A DNA stretch of 38,892 bases from an uncultured Acidimicrobiaceae bacterium (lineage in GTDB: Bacteria; Actinomycetota; Acidimicrobiia; Acidimicrobiales; RAAP-2). Under the pieces are notes generated by a model that saw only the letters and a list, made by a program, of their open reading frames with translations, was not told where the DNA came from and ran no database searches. The first letter of the stretch is position 1. Every line of letters begins with the position of its first letter. This document shows positions 16,170-25,900 of this stretch, one piece after another. A program made the position numbers and the translations under genes. The DNA is taken from NCBI GenBank assembly GCA_903849265.1, contig CAININ010000038.1:1-38892 (forward strand), read 5' to 3'.

Positions 16170-17195
16170 ATGACGGCAACCGACCCAGGCCAGATCCACC
16201 CGCTCGCCCACATCGGGTTCGACGGTTCCCGTATGGCCGAGACGATCGCCGGTGGATGGGACCCGGCGTTAGCAGCCCGGGTCGTCCGGATGGATCGCGG
16301 GTGGGCCACCATCCAGCAAGGGGACGACAGCCGCAGGGTGCAGCTGCGAGACTGTCCCCAGATCGTCGTAGGCGACTGGCTGGCCGAAGACAGCGATGGC
16401 ACGCTCGTGCGCCTCGAGCGCCACAGCCTGCTCGTCCGGCGGGCCGTGTCGACCAAGGCCGAGCCTCAGCTCATGGCGGCGAACGTCGACGTCGTACTCG
16501 TCATGTGGGCCCTCGATACTCAGGTCAGCACCGGCCGCCTCAAGGACATGCTCGTCCTGGCCCGAGACTCCGGAGCCCGCCCCGTGCTCCTCCTGTCCAA
16601 GATCGACACGGCCGAGTCGATCGGCGACTTGCTCGACGGAATGGACTCCGAGCTCGAAGGGGTCGAGACGGTGACGACCAGCACGGTGACCGGAGAGGGC
16701 CTCGAACAGGTCGTCGACATCATCCGCGACCGGACGGTCGTCCTCCTCGGGTCTTCGGGTGCCGGAAAGTCCACCTTGACCAACGTGCTCCTCGGCGTCG
16801 AGCTGCAAGTGACGGGGACTGTCGGCCGCAGCGGCGAGGGCCGGCACACCACCACGAGCCGGGAGCTCCTGCCGCTTCCCAGCGGGGGCGCCATCATCGA
16901 CACCCCGGGGATCCGGGCGGCCACGGCGTGGGAGGACGAGGAACAGGAAGGAACCGAGGTGGCGTCGCGGTTCCCCGACCTCGACGAGCTGGCCGAAGAG
17001 TGCCGCTTCAGCGACTGCACCCACCGGGGTGCGCCCGGTTGCGCCATCGAGCAGGCCGTAGCCGGCGGGGAGCTGACCCGGTCCCGCAAGGCCGACTACC
17101 TCGCCTTCGTCGATCAGCGGACAGCACTGGCCGAGGTGCGATCCACCGCCACCCGCCTGCGCAACCGCGAGAGCAACCGCCGCCACCGACCCTGA
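16170..17195 (+). CDS. rsgA: Ribosome small-subunit-dependent GTPase A
   Basis: Circularly permuted GTPase: LLLSKIDTAE, GSSGAGKSTLTNVLLG, IIDTPGIR, zinc-finger-like CRFSDCTHRGAPGCAI. Confidence 0.93.
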   Translation: MTATDPGQIHPLAHIGFDGSRMAETIAGGWDPALAARVVRMDRGWATIQQGDDSRRVQLRDCPQIVVGDWLAEDSDGTLVRLERHSLLVRRAVSTKAEPQLMAANVDVVLVMWALDTQVSTGRLKDMLVLARDSGARPVLLLSKIDTAESIGDLLDGMDSELEGVETVTTSTVTGEGLEQVVDIIRDRTVVLLGSSGAGKSTLTNVLLGVELQVTGTVGRSGEGRHTTTSRELLPLPSGGAIIDTPGIRAATAWEDEEQEGTEVASRFPDLDELAEECRFSDCTHRGAPGCAIEQAVAGGELTRSRKADYLAFVDQRTALAEVRSTATRLRNRESNRRHRP

Positions 17196-17198
17196 GGA

Positions 17199-17714
17199 TC
17201 AGGATGGAGCAGGGGCGACCGCAGCGTCTGCTCCGGAACCAGGGGCTGGCGCAGGCGTGGTGAGCTCAGCTGCCTTCTTGCGGTCGGCCCGCACCTGTCG
17301 TTCGACGAAGGCCAGGTAGAACGCCATGGCGAAGGCCAGGCTGGTGAAGAGACTCATCACGAAGTAGATCCATGGCGACCGCAGGCCGCGGCGCCGTCCA
17401 TCGACGATCGTCCACAGAGGCAGCAGCACGAGGTTGACCATGATGTAGTCCTGGGCAGCAGAGTCAGCTGCCCAGTTGGCGAAGAGGGCCTTCGTCCAGG
17501 CCACGTAGCTCGCTCGAGCACCGACGTGATGGGTGTACCGGACGTTGCAGTACCACCCGAGGCCGACCGAGATCACCCCGAGGGCGTAGTAGCAGCCCTC
17601 GAGCACGCTCACCCTCCCGGCGCCGCCGGCGCCGAAGAGCTGCCGGTTGACGGCGAACGCGTAGGCGGTGGTCAGGACGCCGAGTATCCCGAAGATCAGG
17701 AGCTGCGTGGTCAT
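17199..17714 (-). CDS. Small membrane protein (DUF2834-like)
   Basis: Trimmed to MTTQLLIFGILGVLTTAYAFAVNRQLF; several hydrophobic segments. Confidence 0.7.
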   Translation of the reverse strand: MTTQLLIFGILGVLTTAYAFAVNRQLFGAGGAGRVSVLEGCYYALGVISVGLGWYCNVRYTHHVGARASYVAWTKALFANWAADSAAQDYIMVNLVLLPLWTIVDGRRRGLRSPWIYFVMSLFTSLAFAMAFYLAFVERQVRADRKKAAELTTPAPAPGSGADAAVAPAPS

Positions 17715-17893
17715 GGATCCCCCTTGCGCACCCGTCGGACGGGCGCTGCGCGCAGTGTACGGCCTGACCACCCTTGACGGCAGGGACGCAGGAGCCGATC
17801 ACGCGTCCGGCGACCGAGGCGTGCCGGTAGCCTTCGCACTATGGCCGCACCCGAATTCCCATCTCTCACCAACCCTCGAATCGGCGTGACGCG

Positions 17894-18442
17894 ATGACGG
17901 CTTCTGGGCACACCTGCGCCGATGACATCCCGGTGGCCCACACGCCGCCCGGCGGGTACGGCGACACCTTTCCCGTGCCGGTGCTCGGCACCTGCACCGA
18001 GCCGCTGGTGGCGGGAGCACCGGACCTGCGGGGATTGTGGAAGTTCGTCAGTGCCGAGCGGGCCGGCACTCCGGTGCCATCCGACGATCCCCTGTGCTCC
18101 TACGTCGAGCGCATCGAGCAGTGCGGCGATCGGATCATCGACATGGGCGGGGGGACGATTGCCGATGCCCGTGCCGACGGCACCGAGGAGAACGGCGTGC
18201 ATGACGTGTCGGTGTTCGATTACACCACTCCGATCCATGTGGTCGCCTCCTATGAAGACGAGGTGTTCGTGCTTCGCCCGGTCGGGATCCCGGGCCTCGA
18301 GGTCACCCGGCGACTCGATGCCGACGGGCACATGATCTGGACCCGTCCCGATGGCGGAGGACTCGTCGTGACCCTCGAGCGGATCGGCGATGGCGCCGGA
18401 ACTCCGCCGAATCCCTTCCGAATGGCTGGTCGACAGGCTTGA
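17894..18442 (+). CDS. Conserved-looking hypothetical protein (lipocalin/beta-barrel-like composition)
   Basis: 182 aa; LRGLWKFVSAERAGTPVPSDDPLCSYVERIEQCGDRIIDMGGGTIADARADGTEENGVHDVS. Stop overlaps the next ORF (TTGA). Confidence 0.6.
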   Translation: MTASGHTCADDIPVAHTPPGGYGDTFPVPVLGTCTEPLVAGAPDLRGLWKFVSAERAGTPVPSDDPLCSYVERIEQCGDRIIDMGGGTIADARADGTEENGVHDVSVFDYTTPIHVVASYEDEVFVLRPVGIPGLEVTRRLDADGHMIWTRPDGGGLVVTLERIGDGAGTPPNPFRMAGRQA

Positions 18443-19944
18443 ACGTGGCCGTGCTCGCGGTGCTTCCGGTGCTCGACGCTGTCGGGCGGAGTCTCCGCGA
18501 GAGCTTCTTCATGTTCTGGGAGACCTTGTGGCCGCTCATCCTCGGCTTCGGCCTGTCCGGTGCCGTCCAGTCCTTCGTCGGCCGGGAGTCCATGCAGAAG
18601 AAGATGGGTGATCACGGACCCGCCTCGATCGCCCGGGCCAGTGCCTACGGCATGATCTCGTCGTCGTGCTCGTATGCGGCCTCGGCCATGTCCAAGTCGC
18701 TGTTCGTCAAGGGCGCCGACTTCGTGGCGTCGATGGTCTTCATGTTCGCCTCGACCAACCTGGTCGTCGAACTCGGCATCGTGCTGCTCGTGCTCATGGG
18801 CTGGCAGTTCGCTGCGGCTGAGTTCGTCGGCGGGGCGATCATGATCGTGCTGCTCACCGTGCTGGGTGGCCTGTGGTTCCGAGGTCGGACGATCGACCGT
18901 GCCCGCAAGCACCTCGAAACAGAGTCCGCCGAGATCCACCAGCACCTGCCCGTCGAGGATGCGGACTTCCAACAGCAGCCCCTGGGAAAGAAACTGCAGA
19001 GCAAGGGCGGCTGGGCCGATGCGGCCACCTACACGATGGCCGACCTCACCATGCTCCGTAAGGAGATGTTGATCGGCTACCTGGTGGCGGGATTCCTGGC
19101 CGTGATGGTGCCCACCAGCGTGTGGAACGTGGTGTTCCTGCAGGGCCACGGATTCTGGACGAGTCTCGAGAACGTCATCGTGGGGCCGTTCATCGCCATC
19201 ATCAGCTTCGTCTGCTCGGTCGGAAACGTGCCACTGGCCGCCGCGCTCTGGCACGGCGGGATCTCCTTCGGCGGTGTGATCTCGTTCATCTTCGCCGACC
19301 TCATCGCTTTTCCCCTGCTCCTGATCTACCGGCGCTACTACGGGATGCAGTTGACCCTGCGCATGCTGGCCTTGTTCTGGTTCGTCATGGCGACCGCAGG
19401 CCTAGTGACCGAGGGGATCTTCGGTGCACTCGGAATCATCCCCACCACCCGGCCGGACACGGTCTCCCCCACCCACTTCCAGTGGAACTACACGACGTAT
19501 CTGAACATCGTGTTCCTGGCGCTCTTCGCCCTGCTGTACTGGGCCTATCGGAACCGGGAGCGCCTCGGCGGCGGCAGCGGCTACGCGCTCGATCCGGTGT
19601 GCGGCATGCAGGTCCAGACGGCCAACGCCCCGGCGTCGGTCGTCCACGATGGTCGGCCGGTCTACTTCTGCTCCGACCACTGCCGGCACCGCTTCGAGGC
19701 CGATCCGGACAAGTTCGCCTCAGCGGTTGTCCCTGCCGGTGAACATGGCGAGCCCGGGCCGGACGGCTCGGCTGACCCATCTACCCGGGTGGACCCGGTC
19801 TGCGGCATGACGGTCGACCCGGCGGCCGGTGGCCCTCACGCGACCTACGACGGCGACGAGGTCTACTTCTGCGGCCAAGGCTGCATGGACGCGTTCATGG
19901 CCGACCCTGGTGCGTATCCGGTCACCCCGGCGCTGCACCTCTGA
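18439..19944 (+). CDS. ArsP/YraQ-like (DUF318) permease fused to two C-terminal YHS metal-binding domains
   Basis: Multi-TM with SSSCSYAASAMSKSLFVKGADFVASMVFMFASTNLVVELG; then DPVCGMQV...VYFCSDHCRHRFEADPDKF and DPVCGMTV...VYFCGQGCMDAFMADPGAY. Start may instead be GTG 18445. Confidence 0.88.
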   Translation: MNVAVLAVLPVLDAVGRSLRESFFMFWETLWPLILGFGLSGAVQSFVGRESMQKKMGDHGPASIARASAYGMISSSCSYAASAMSKSLFVKGADFVASMVFMFASTNLVVELGIVLLVLMGWQFAAAEFVGGAIMIVLLTVLGGLWFRGRTIDRARKHLETESAEIHQHLPVEDADFQQQPLGKKLQSKGGWADAATYTMADLTMLRKEMLIGYLVAGFLAVMVPTSVWNVVFLQGHGFWTSLENVIVGPFIAIISFVCSVGNVPLAAALWHGGISFGGVISFIFADLIAFPLLLIYRRYYGMQLTLRMLALFWFVMATAGLVTEGIFGALGIIPTTRPDTVSPTHFQWNYTTYLNIVFLALFALLYWAYRNRERLGGGSGYALDPVCGMQVQTANAPASVVHDGRPVYFCSDHCRHRFEADPDKFASAVVPAGEHGEPGPDGSADPSTRVDPVCGMTVDPAAGGPHATYDGDEVYFCGQGCMDAFMADPGAYPVTPALHL

Positions 19945-19962
19945 GCTGACCTCCAGCAGGTG

Positions 19963-20985
19963 CTACCGGCGGCGAAGCGCCTTGTCGGTCACCGACGGGG
20001 CCTCCCACCCCGGATCGGCACCCCCCACGTTCTGGCCGGGAGGTGCAATCTCGTCGATCCGGTCCAACACGTCGCTGCCGAGGGTGATCTCCGCCGTGAC
20101 GAGCTGGGACTCCAGCTGCTCCATGGTGCGCGGCCCGATGATCGGACAGGTGACCGCCGGGTGCGCCTGAGTGAAGGCCAAGGCCAGTTCGAGGAGCGAG
20201 TGCCCCGCGTCGTCGGCTACCTGCTGGAGTTCGACCACTGCAGCCAGCTTCTGCTGGTTCGTCGCCATCGACAGGTCGTAGCGCTCAGGAAGCATGGCCG
20301 AGCGCCTCGACGTGTTCTTCTTGCCGTCGCCGAAGGCACCCGACAGCCAGCCTCCGGCCAACGGACTCCAGCTGAGCACCCCCATGCCGTACTGCTGGCA
20401 GACGGGGAGGAGATCGGCCTCGATCCCACGGGACAGCATCGAGTACTGGGGCTGCTCGGTGCGGAACCGCTCGCGCCCGCGCCGCTCGGCCACCCAGTGC
20501 GACTCGACCACCTGATAGGCCGGAAACGTCGAGCATCCGGCGTAGCGGATCTTGCCGGCGTGGACCAGGTCGCTCAAGGCACCGAGCGTGTCGTCGATGT
20601 CGGTCTCGGGCGATGGACGGTGGATCTGATAGAGGTCGATGTAGTCGGTCCCGAGCCGCTTGAGGCTGTTCTCGCACTCGGCGATGACCCACCGGCGCGA
20701 GTTCCCCTGGGCATTGGGATCGCCCGACATGGGTCCGTGCACTTTGGTGGCCAGAACGATGTGGTCGCGGTCGAGGCCTTGGAGCGCCTCGCCGACGATG
20801 ACCTCTGACTCGCCGAAGGAGTACATGTCGGCCGTGTCGATGATGTTGATGCCGGCATCCACGGCCCGGTGGATGATGCGGACCGAGTCCTCGTGGTCCG
20901 GGTTGCCCCAGGCCCCGAACATCATGGTGCCGAGGCACAATTTGCTGACCTGTACGCCAGTCGTCCCGAGTGATCGATAGTCCAT
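19963..20985 (-). CDS. Aldo/keto reductase
   Basis: Trimmed to MDYRSLGTTGVQVSKLCLGTMMFG; DTADMYSFGESE, LKRLGTDYIDLYQIHRP. Confidence 0.93.
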   Translation of the reverse strand: MDYRSLGTTGVQVSKLCLGTMMFGAWGNPDHEDSVRIIHRAVDAGINIIDTADMYSFGESEVIVGEALQGLDRDHIVLATKVHGPMSGDPNAQGNSRRWVIAECENSLKRLGTDYIDLYQIHRPSPETDIDDTLGALSDLVHAGKIRYAGCSTFPAYQVVESHWVAERRGRERFRTEQPQYSMLSRGIEADLLPVCQQYGMGVLSWSPLAGGWLSGAFGDGKKNTSRRSAMLPERYDLSMATNQQKLAAVVELQQVADDAGHSLLELALAFTQAHPAVTCPIIGPRTMEQLESQLVTAEITLGSDVLDRIDEIAPPGQNVGGADPGWEAPSVTDKALRRR

Positions 20986-21096
20986 CTCCTCAGCCAACCA
21001 CACCAGCACTGCAAGAACGACTCCGAACCCGCCGGACCCGGTCCCGACCAGGCTCCGACACTCCCGCTGGCCGAATGCACGCCCGATCGGTACTAT

Positions 21097-21110
21097 CGAA
21101 CATATGTTCG
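21097..21110. promoter_or_regulatory. LexA/SOS box CGAACATATGTTCG
   Basis: Perfect 14-bp palindrome matching the actinobacterial GAAC-N4-GTTC (Cheo-type) SOS box, at the head of imuA'-imuB-dnaE2. Confidence 0.9.
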
Positions 21111-21853
21111 TATCTGCGCCCCATCGACGACTCGGTCGGGACCTGGACCCGGCAGCGCTGGCCGCGCTGGCCGCCGTCGCCGAGCGCACCCGCCCGATCG
21201 CCGCCAGTCAGACCCGGCTCCTCCCGGTCCTCCCCCCGCTGGCCGGGCTGCTTCCTGACAGGGCGCTGCGCCGGGGCACCACCCTGACCGTCGGCCGGCC
21301 CGGCGACGACGGATCCCTCAGCATCGCCCTGGCCCTGGTGGCCGGGGCATCGGGGTCAGGGTCGTGGTGCGCGCTGGTCGGCCACCCCGGCCTCGGGGCC
21401 GTGGCCGCCGTCGACTTAGGCATCGACCTCGATCGACTGGCGGTCCTCCCCCGGCCCGGCGTGGCCTGGGCCGAAGCCACCGCCGCCGTGCTCGAAGGAG
21501 TCGACCTGGTGGTGCTGTGCCCACCGTTCCCACCCCGGCCGGCCATGGCTCGGCGCCTGGTGGCCCGGGCACGGGAGCGCCGGGCCGTCCTGATCGTCGT
21601 TCCTGGCCGGGCCGGCTGGCCTGAGCCCCCCGACCTGCGTCTGCAAGTAGACGACGTGGCATGGGAGGGGGTCGATGCCGGCGAGGGCCACCTCCGGCAG
21701 AGGCGGATGACAGTGACCGTCGCCGGTCGCCGGTCCGCGGCCCGACCTACCCGCCATCACCTGTGGCTGCCCGCCGCCGATGGGACCGTCGCCGATGGAG
21801 CAGTCGCCGATGGAGCAGTCGCCGGTGCCGGTGCCGGTGCAGGGGGGCACTGA
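21104..21853 (+). CDS. imuA': ImuA'/SulA-like RecA-fold accessory of the mutasome
   Basis: Position just upstream of imuB-dnaE2 and under an SOS box; LRRGTTLTVGRPGDDGSLSIALALVAGASGSGSWCALVGHPGLGAVAAVDLGIDLDRLAVLPRPG is RecA/ImuA-like. Confidence 0.85.
   Translation: MFVSAPHRRLGRDLDPAALAALAAVAERTRPIAASQTRLLPVLPPLAGLLPDRALRRGTTLTVGRPGDDGSLSIALALVAGASGSGSWCALVGHPGLGAVAAVDLGIDLDRLAVLPRPGVAWAEATAAVLEGVDLVVLCPPFPPRPAMARRLVARARERRAVLIVVPGRAGWPEPPDLRLQVDDVAWEGVDAGEGHLRQRRMTVTVAGRRSAARPTRHHLWLPAADGTVADGAVADGAVAGAGAGAGGH
21776..21820 (+). repeat. 15-bp tandem repeat (three copies) at the 3' end of imuA'
   Basis: gccgatgggaccgtc / gccgatggagcagtc / gccgatggagcagtc, encoding ADGTV-ADGAV-ADGAV, followed by gccggt repeats. 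Confidence 0.85.
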
Positions 21854-21854
21854 C

Positions 21855-22946
21855 GTGGATCGCCTGCTGGTCGTGCACTGCCCCGAACTCCTCCTCGAGG
21901 ACGAGGGAGGTGCCATGCTCCGCACCTTCGCCGAGGTGATCGCCGCCGTCGAGACCTACTGCCCGTGGGTGACCGCGGTGCGTCCCGGCATCTGCTCGTT
22001 GCCGTCTCGGGGGCCGGCTCGGTACTTCGGCGGCGAAGGCGCCCTGGTCGAACTCGTCCAGGCGGCCGCCTGCGGTGTCAGCCCGTCCGAGGTCGGTGTG
22101 GCCGACGGGCTGTTCGCCGCCGTGCTGGCCGCCCGCCGGGGCCTGATCGTCCCGGCCGGGGGAACCCCTGGGTTCCTCGCCCCGTTGCCGGTGAGCATCC
22201 TCGGCCAACGTGACCTCGCCGGGCTGCTCGCCCGGCTCGGCATCCGCACCCTGGGCGAGTTCGCCGCCCTGTCCGACGCCGACGTCATCGGCCGGTTCGG
22301 GGCCGACGGCACCCATGCCCACCGGGTGGCCAGCGGGCGGAGCGGCGAGCAAGCCGACCTCCGCCAGCCCCGCACCGCACGCCTGCTCGCCGGCGAGCCC
22401 GCCGAGGACCTCCCCGTGGTGGCCGAGCCCGGGTTCTGGGGCGGGGTGAGCGATGCCGATGCCCGGGCCGCACGGTGCCTGTCCGCCGCCCAGGATCTCC
22501 TCGGCCCCGACGGAGTGGTGACCGTGCGTCTCCAGGGCGGGAGGGGCCCGGTGGAGCGGGCCAGGTTCGTGACCTGGACCACCGGTGGACAGCCGCAGGG
22601 CAACGCCTCCAGCGCCGGGGCGGGTGCTCCCTGGCCCGGGCAGATTCCGGCGCCGGCGCCGGCCGTCGTCCACCCGGACCCCGTGCGGGCCGATCTGGCC
22701 GACGGCCGGGGTGAGCCGGTCCGGGTCTCGAGTCGGGGACTGCTGACAGCAGCACCCGACCGTCTGTCCGTGGAGGGCGGCCCGTGGGAGCCGCTGTCCG
22801 GGTGGGCCGGGCCCTGGCCGGCCGACGAGCGCTGGTGGTCCCGGTCGCGCCGGCGGGGTGCCCGGCTCCAGGCCGTCACCCCCCGCTGTGCCCATCTGCT
22901 GGTGGCCGAACGGGGCCACTGGTGGGTCGAGGCGACCTACGGCTGA
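21855..22946 (+). CDS. imuB: ImuB, Y-family polymerase-like mutasome scaffold
   Basis: GTG 21855 just after the imuA' TGA. VDRLLVVHCPELLLEDEGG..., LGIRTLGEFAALSDADVIGRFGADG, and position between imuA' and dnaE2. Confidence 0.87.
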   Translation: MDRLLVVHCPELLLEDEGGAMLRTFAEVIAAVETYCPWVTAVRPGICSLPSRGPARYFGGEGALVELVQAAACGVSPSEVGVADGLFAAVLAARRGLIVPAGGTPGFLAPLPVSILGQRDLAGLLARLGIRTLGEFAALSDADVIGRFGADGTHAHRVASGRSGEQADLRQPRTARLLAGEPAEDLPVVAEPGFWGGVSDADARAARCLSAAQDLLGPDGVVTVRLQGGRGPVERARFVTWTTGGQPQGNASSAGAGAPWPGQIPAPAPAVVHPDPVRADLADGRGEPVRVSSRGLLTAAPDRLSVEGGPWEPLSGWAGPWPADERWWSRSRRRGARLQAVTPRCAHLLVAERGHWWVEATYG

Positions 22947-22962
22947 GCGGCCGAAGACGACC

Positions 22963-25900
22963 ATGGCCTACGCAGAGCTCCACGCCCACTCCAACTTCTC
23001 CTTCCTCGACGGTGCCAGCCACCCCGAGGAACTGGCCGCGGAAGCCGTCCGGCTCGGGCTGTCGGCGGTGGCGCTGACCGACCACAACGGCCTCTACGGG
23101 GCGGTCCGGTTCGCCGGGGCGGCGCGGGCCTTCGGCCTGCCCACAGTGTTCGGGGCCGAGCTCACCTTGTCGGATGCCGACGGACCCCACCTGCGCACCG
23201 GCATGCCCGACCCGGCCGGCACCCACCTGGTGGTGCTGGCCCGGGACCCCGACGGCTACGCCCGCCTCAGCCGGGCCATCGCCGAGGCGCACCTGGACGG
23301 AGGAGAGAAGGGGCGTCCCATCCTGACCCTCGACGCCCTGTCCGACCGTCACGGCGGCCACTGGCAGATCCTGACCGGGTGCAGGAAGGGGCCCCTGGCC
23401 ACGGCCCTGACCGACGAAGGGCCGGCGGCAGCGGGCCGGGCGCTCGACCGGCTCATCGATCGGTTCGGCCGGGAGCACCTCGCCGTCGAGCTATGGGACC
23501 ACGGCACGCCGATCGATGGGCCTCGCAACGACGCCTTGGCCGTGCTGGCCATCGAACGGGGCGTGTCGCCAGTCGCCACCAACAACGTCCACTACGCCAC
23601 CCCGGCGCGCTTCCCGCTGGCCACCACCCTGTCCGCCGTGCGGGCGAGGCGGACCCTAGAGGAGCTCGAAGGGTGGCTCCCCTCGGCGGCTACCGCCTGT
23701 CTGCGGGGCGAGGCCGAGCAGCGGCGGCGGTTCGCCCGGTGGCCCGGAGTCGTGGACCGGGCCGGCGAGCTGGCCGCCGAGTGCGCGTTCGACCTCCGGC
23801 TGGTGGCACCTCGGCTCCCCGACTTTCCGGTGCCCGAGGGGCACACCGAGCAGACCTGGCTGGCCGAGCTGACCCGGCGGGGGGCGATTGAGCGGTATGG
23901 GGCCCAGGGATTCGAACGGGTGCCCGGGGCCTACGCCCAGATCGACCACGAGCTCGAGGTGATCGGGGCCCTCGGGTTCCCGGGCTACTTCCTCACCGTG
24001 TGGGACATCGTCCAATTCTGCAAGCGCCAGGACATCTTCTGCCAGGGCCGAGGATCGGCCGCCACCTCGGCCGTCTGCTTCGCCCTCGGCATCACCAACG
24101 TGGACGCGGTGTCGCTCGGCCTGCTCTTCGAGCGCTTCCTGTCCCCGGCTCGCGACGGGCCGCCCGACATCGACGTCGACATCGAGTCGGGCCGGCGTGA
24201 GGAGGTCATCCAGTACGTCTACGCCCGCTACGGCCGGCTCCACGCCGCCCAGGTGGCCAACGTCATCACCTACCGGTCCCGGTCGGCCCTGCGCGACGTG
24301 GGCAAGGCCCTCGGCCACACCGCCGAGGAGGCCGACGGCTGGGCCGGGTCGACCGAGCGCGGCCAGGCGCTGGCCGAGCGCGAGGATCTGCCGCCGCTAG
24401 TACAGCAGCTGGCGGCTGAGCTGCTCGGGTTTCCGCGCCATCTCGGCATCCACTCGGGCGGCATGGTCATCTGCGACCGGCCGGTGGTGGAAGTGTGCCC
24501 GGTGGAGTGGGGACGAATGCCCGGCCGCAGCGTGCTGCAGTGGGACAAGGATGACTGCGCAGCGGCCGGCCTGGTCAAGTTCGACCTCCTCGGCCTCGGC
24601 ATGCTCACCGCCCTGCACCACATGGTCGACCTGGTGGCCGAGGCCCACGGGGTCACCGTCGATCTGGCCCTCCTCGGCCAGGAGGACGAGGTCTACGACC
24701 TCCTGTGCCGGGCCGACACGGTGGGCGTGTTCCAGGTCGAGTCGCGAGCCCAGATGAACACCCTGCCCCGGGTGCAGCCCCGCTGCTTCTACGACCTGGC
24801 TATCGAGGTCGCCCTCATCCGGCCCGGCCCCATCCAGGGCAACGCCGTGCACCCCTACATCCGGCGGCGCAACGGGACCGAGCCCGTCACCTACCTCCAT
24901 CCGCTGATGCAACCGGCCCTGGAACGCACCCTCGGCGTGCCGCTCTTCCAGGAGCAGCTGATGCAGATCGCCATCGATGTGGCCGGGTTCAGCCCGACCG
25001 AGTCCGACGAACTGCGTCAAGCCATGAGCGCCAAGCGGTCGGGCGAGCGCATGGCCCGGCTCCGCGACCGCCTGTTCGCCGGCATGGCTGCCCGGGGCGT
25101 GTCCGAGGCGGTGTCCGAACAGGTGTATTCGGCGCTCGCCGCCTTCGCCAACTTCGGATTTCCCGAGAGTCACTCCGTGGCCTTCGCTCACCTGGTGTAC
25201 TCGACGGCATGGTGCAAGGTGCACTATCCAGCCGCCTTTACCGCCGGGCTGCTCAACGCCCAGCCCATGGGGTTCTGGTCTCCCCAGAGCCTGGTCGCCG
25301 ATGCCAAGCGGCACGGGGTGGTGGTGCGCCGGCCCGACGTCAACGAGGGCCAGGCAGCCGCGAGCCTCGAGCCGGCAGGCGACCCGGTGCGCAGGAGGGG
25401 CGGGCCGATCCCTTCCGAGTCGGCGGCGGTGCGCCTCGGGCTGTCTTCGGTGCGCGGCATCGGCTCTGATATCGCCGGCCGGATCGAGGCAGGGGCACCG
25501 TGGTCGAGCATGGAGGACCTCGTGCGTCGTGCCGGGGTGACCCGGGTCCAATTGGAGGCGCTCGCCACCGCCGGGGCCCTCGACGGCCTGGACGACCGGA
25601 AGCGGGCCGCAGGCGGGGGGCAGGCCGTAGGCGGGAGACGAGGATTGGTCTGGGCGGCGGGCGCGGCAGCCCAGGCCACCGCCGACCGGCTGCCGGGCGT
25701 GGTCACCGGAGCCGAACCCCCGTCCCTCCCCGCCCCCACTGCGTGGGAAGAGGTGTCCGATGACCTGTGGGCTCTCGGCATGGCCCCGGACACCACGGCC
25801 ATGGAGTTGGCCCGGCCCGGGCTGGACCGACGGGGAGTGGTTCGTGCCTCCGCGCTGGTCGGCCGCCCTGCCGGCGACCGGGTCACCGTCGGGGGCGTGG

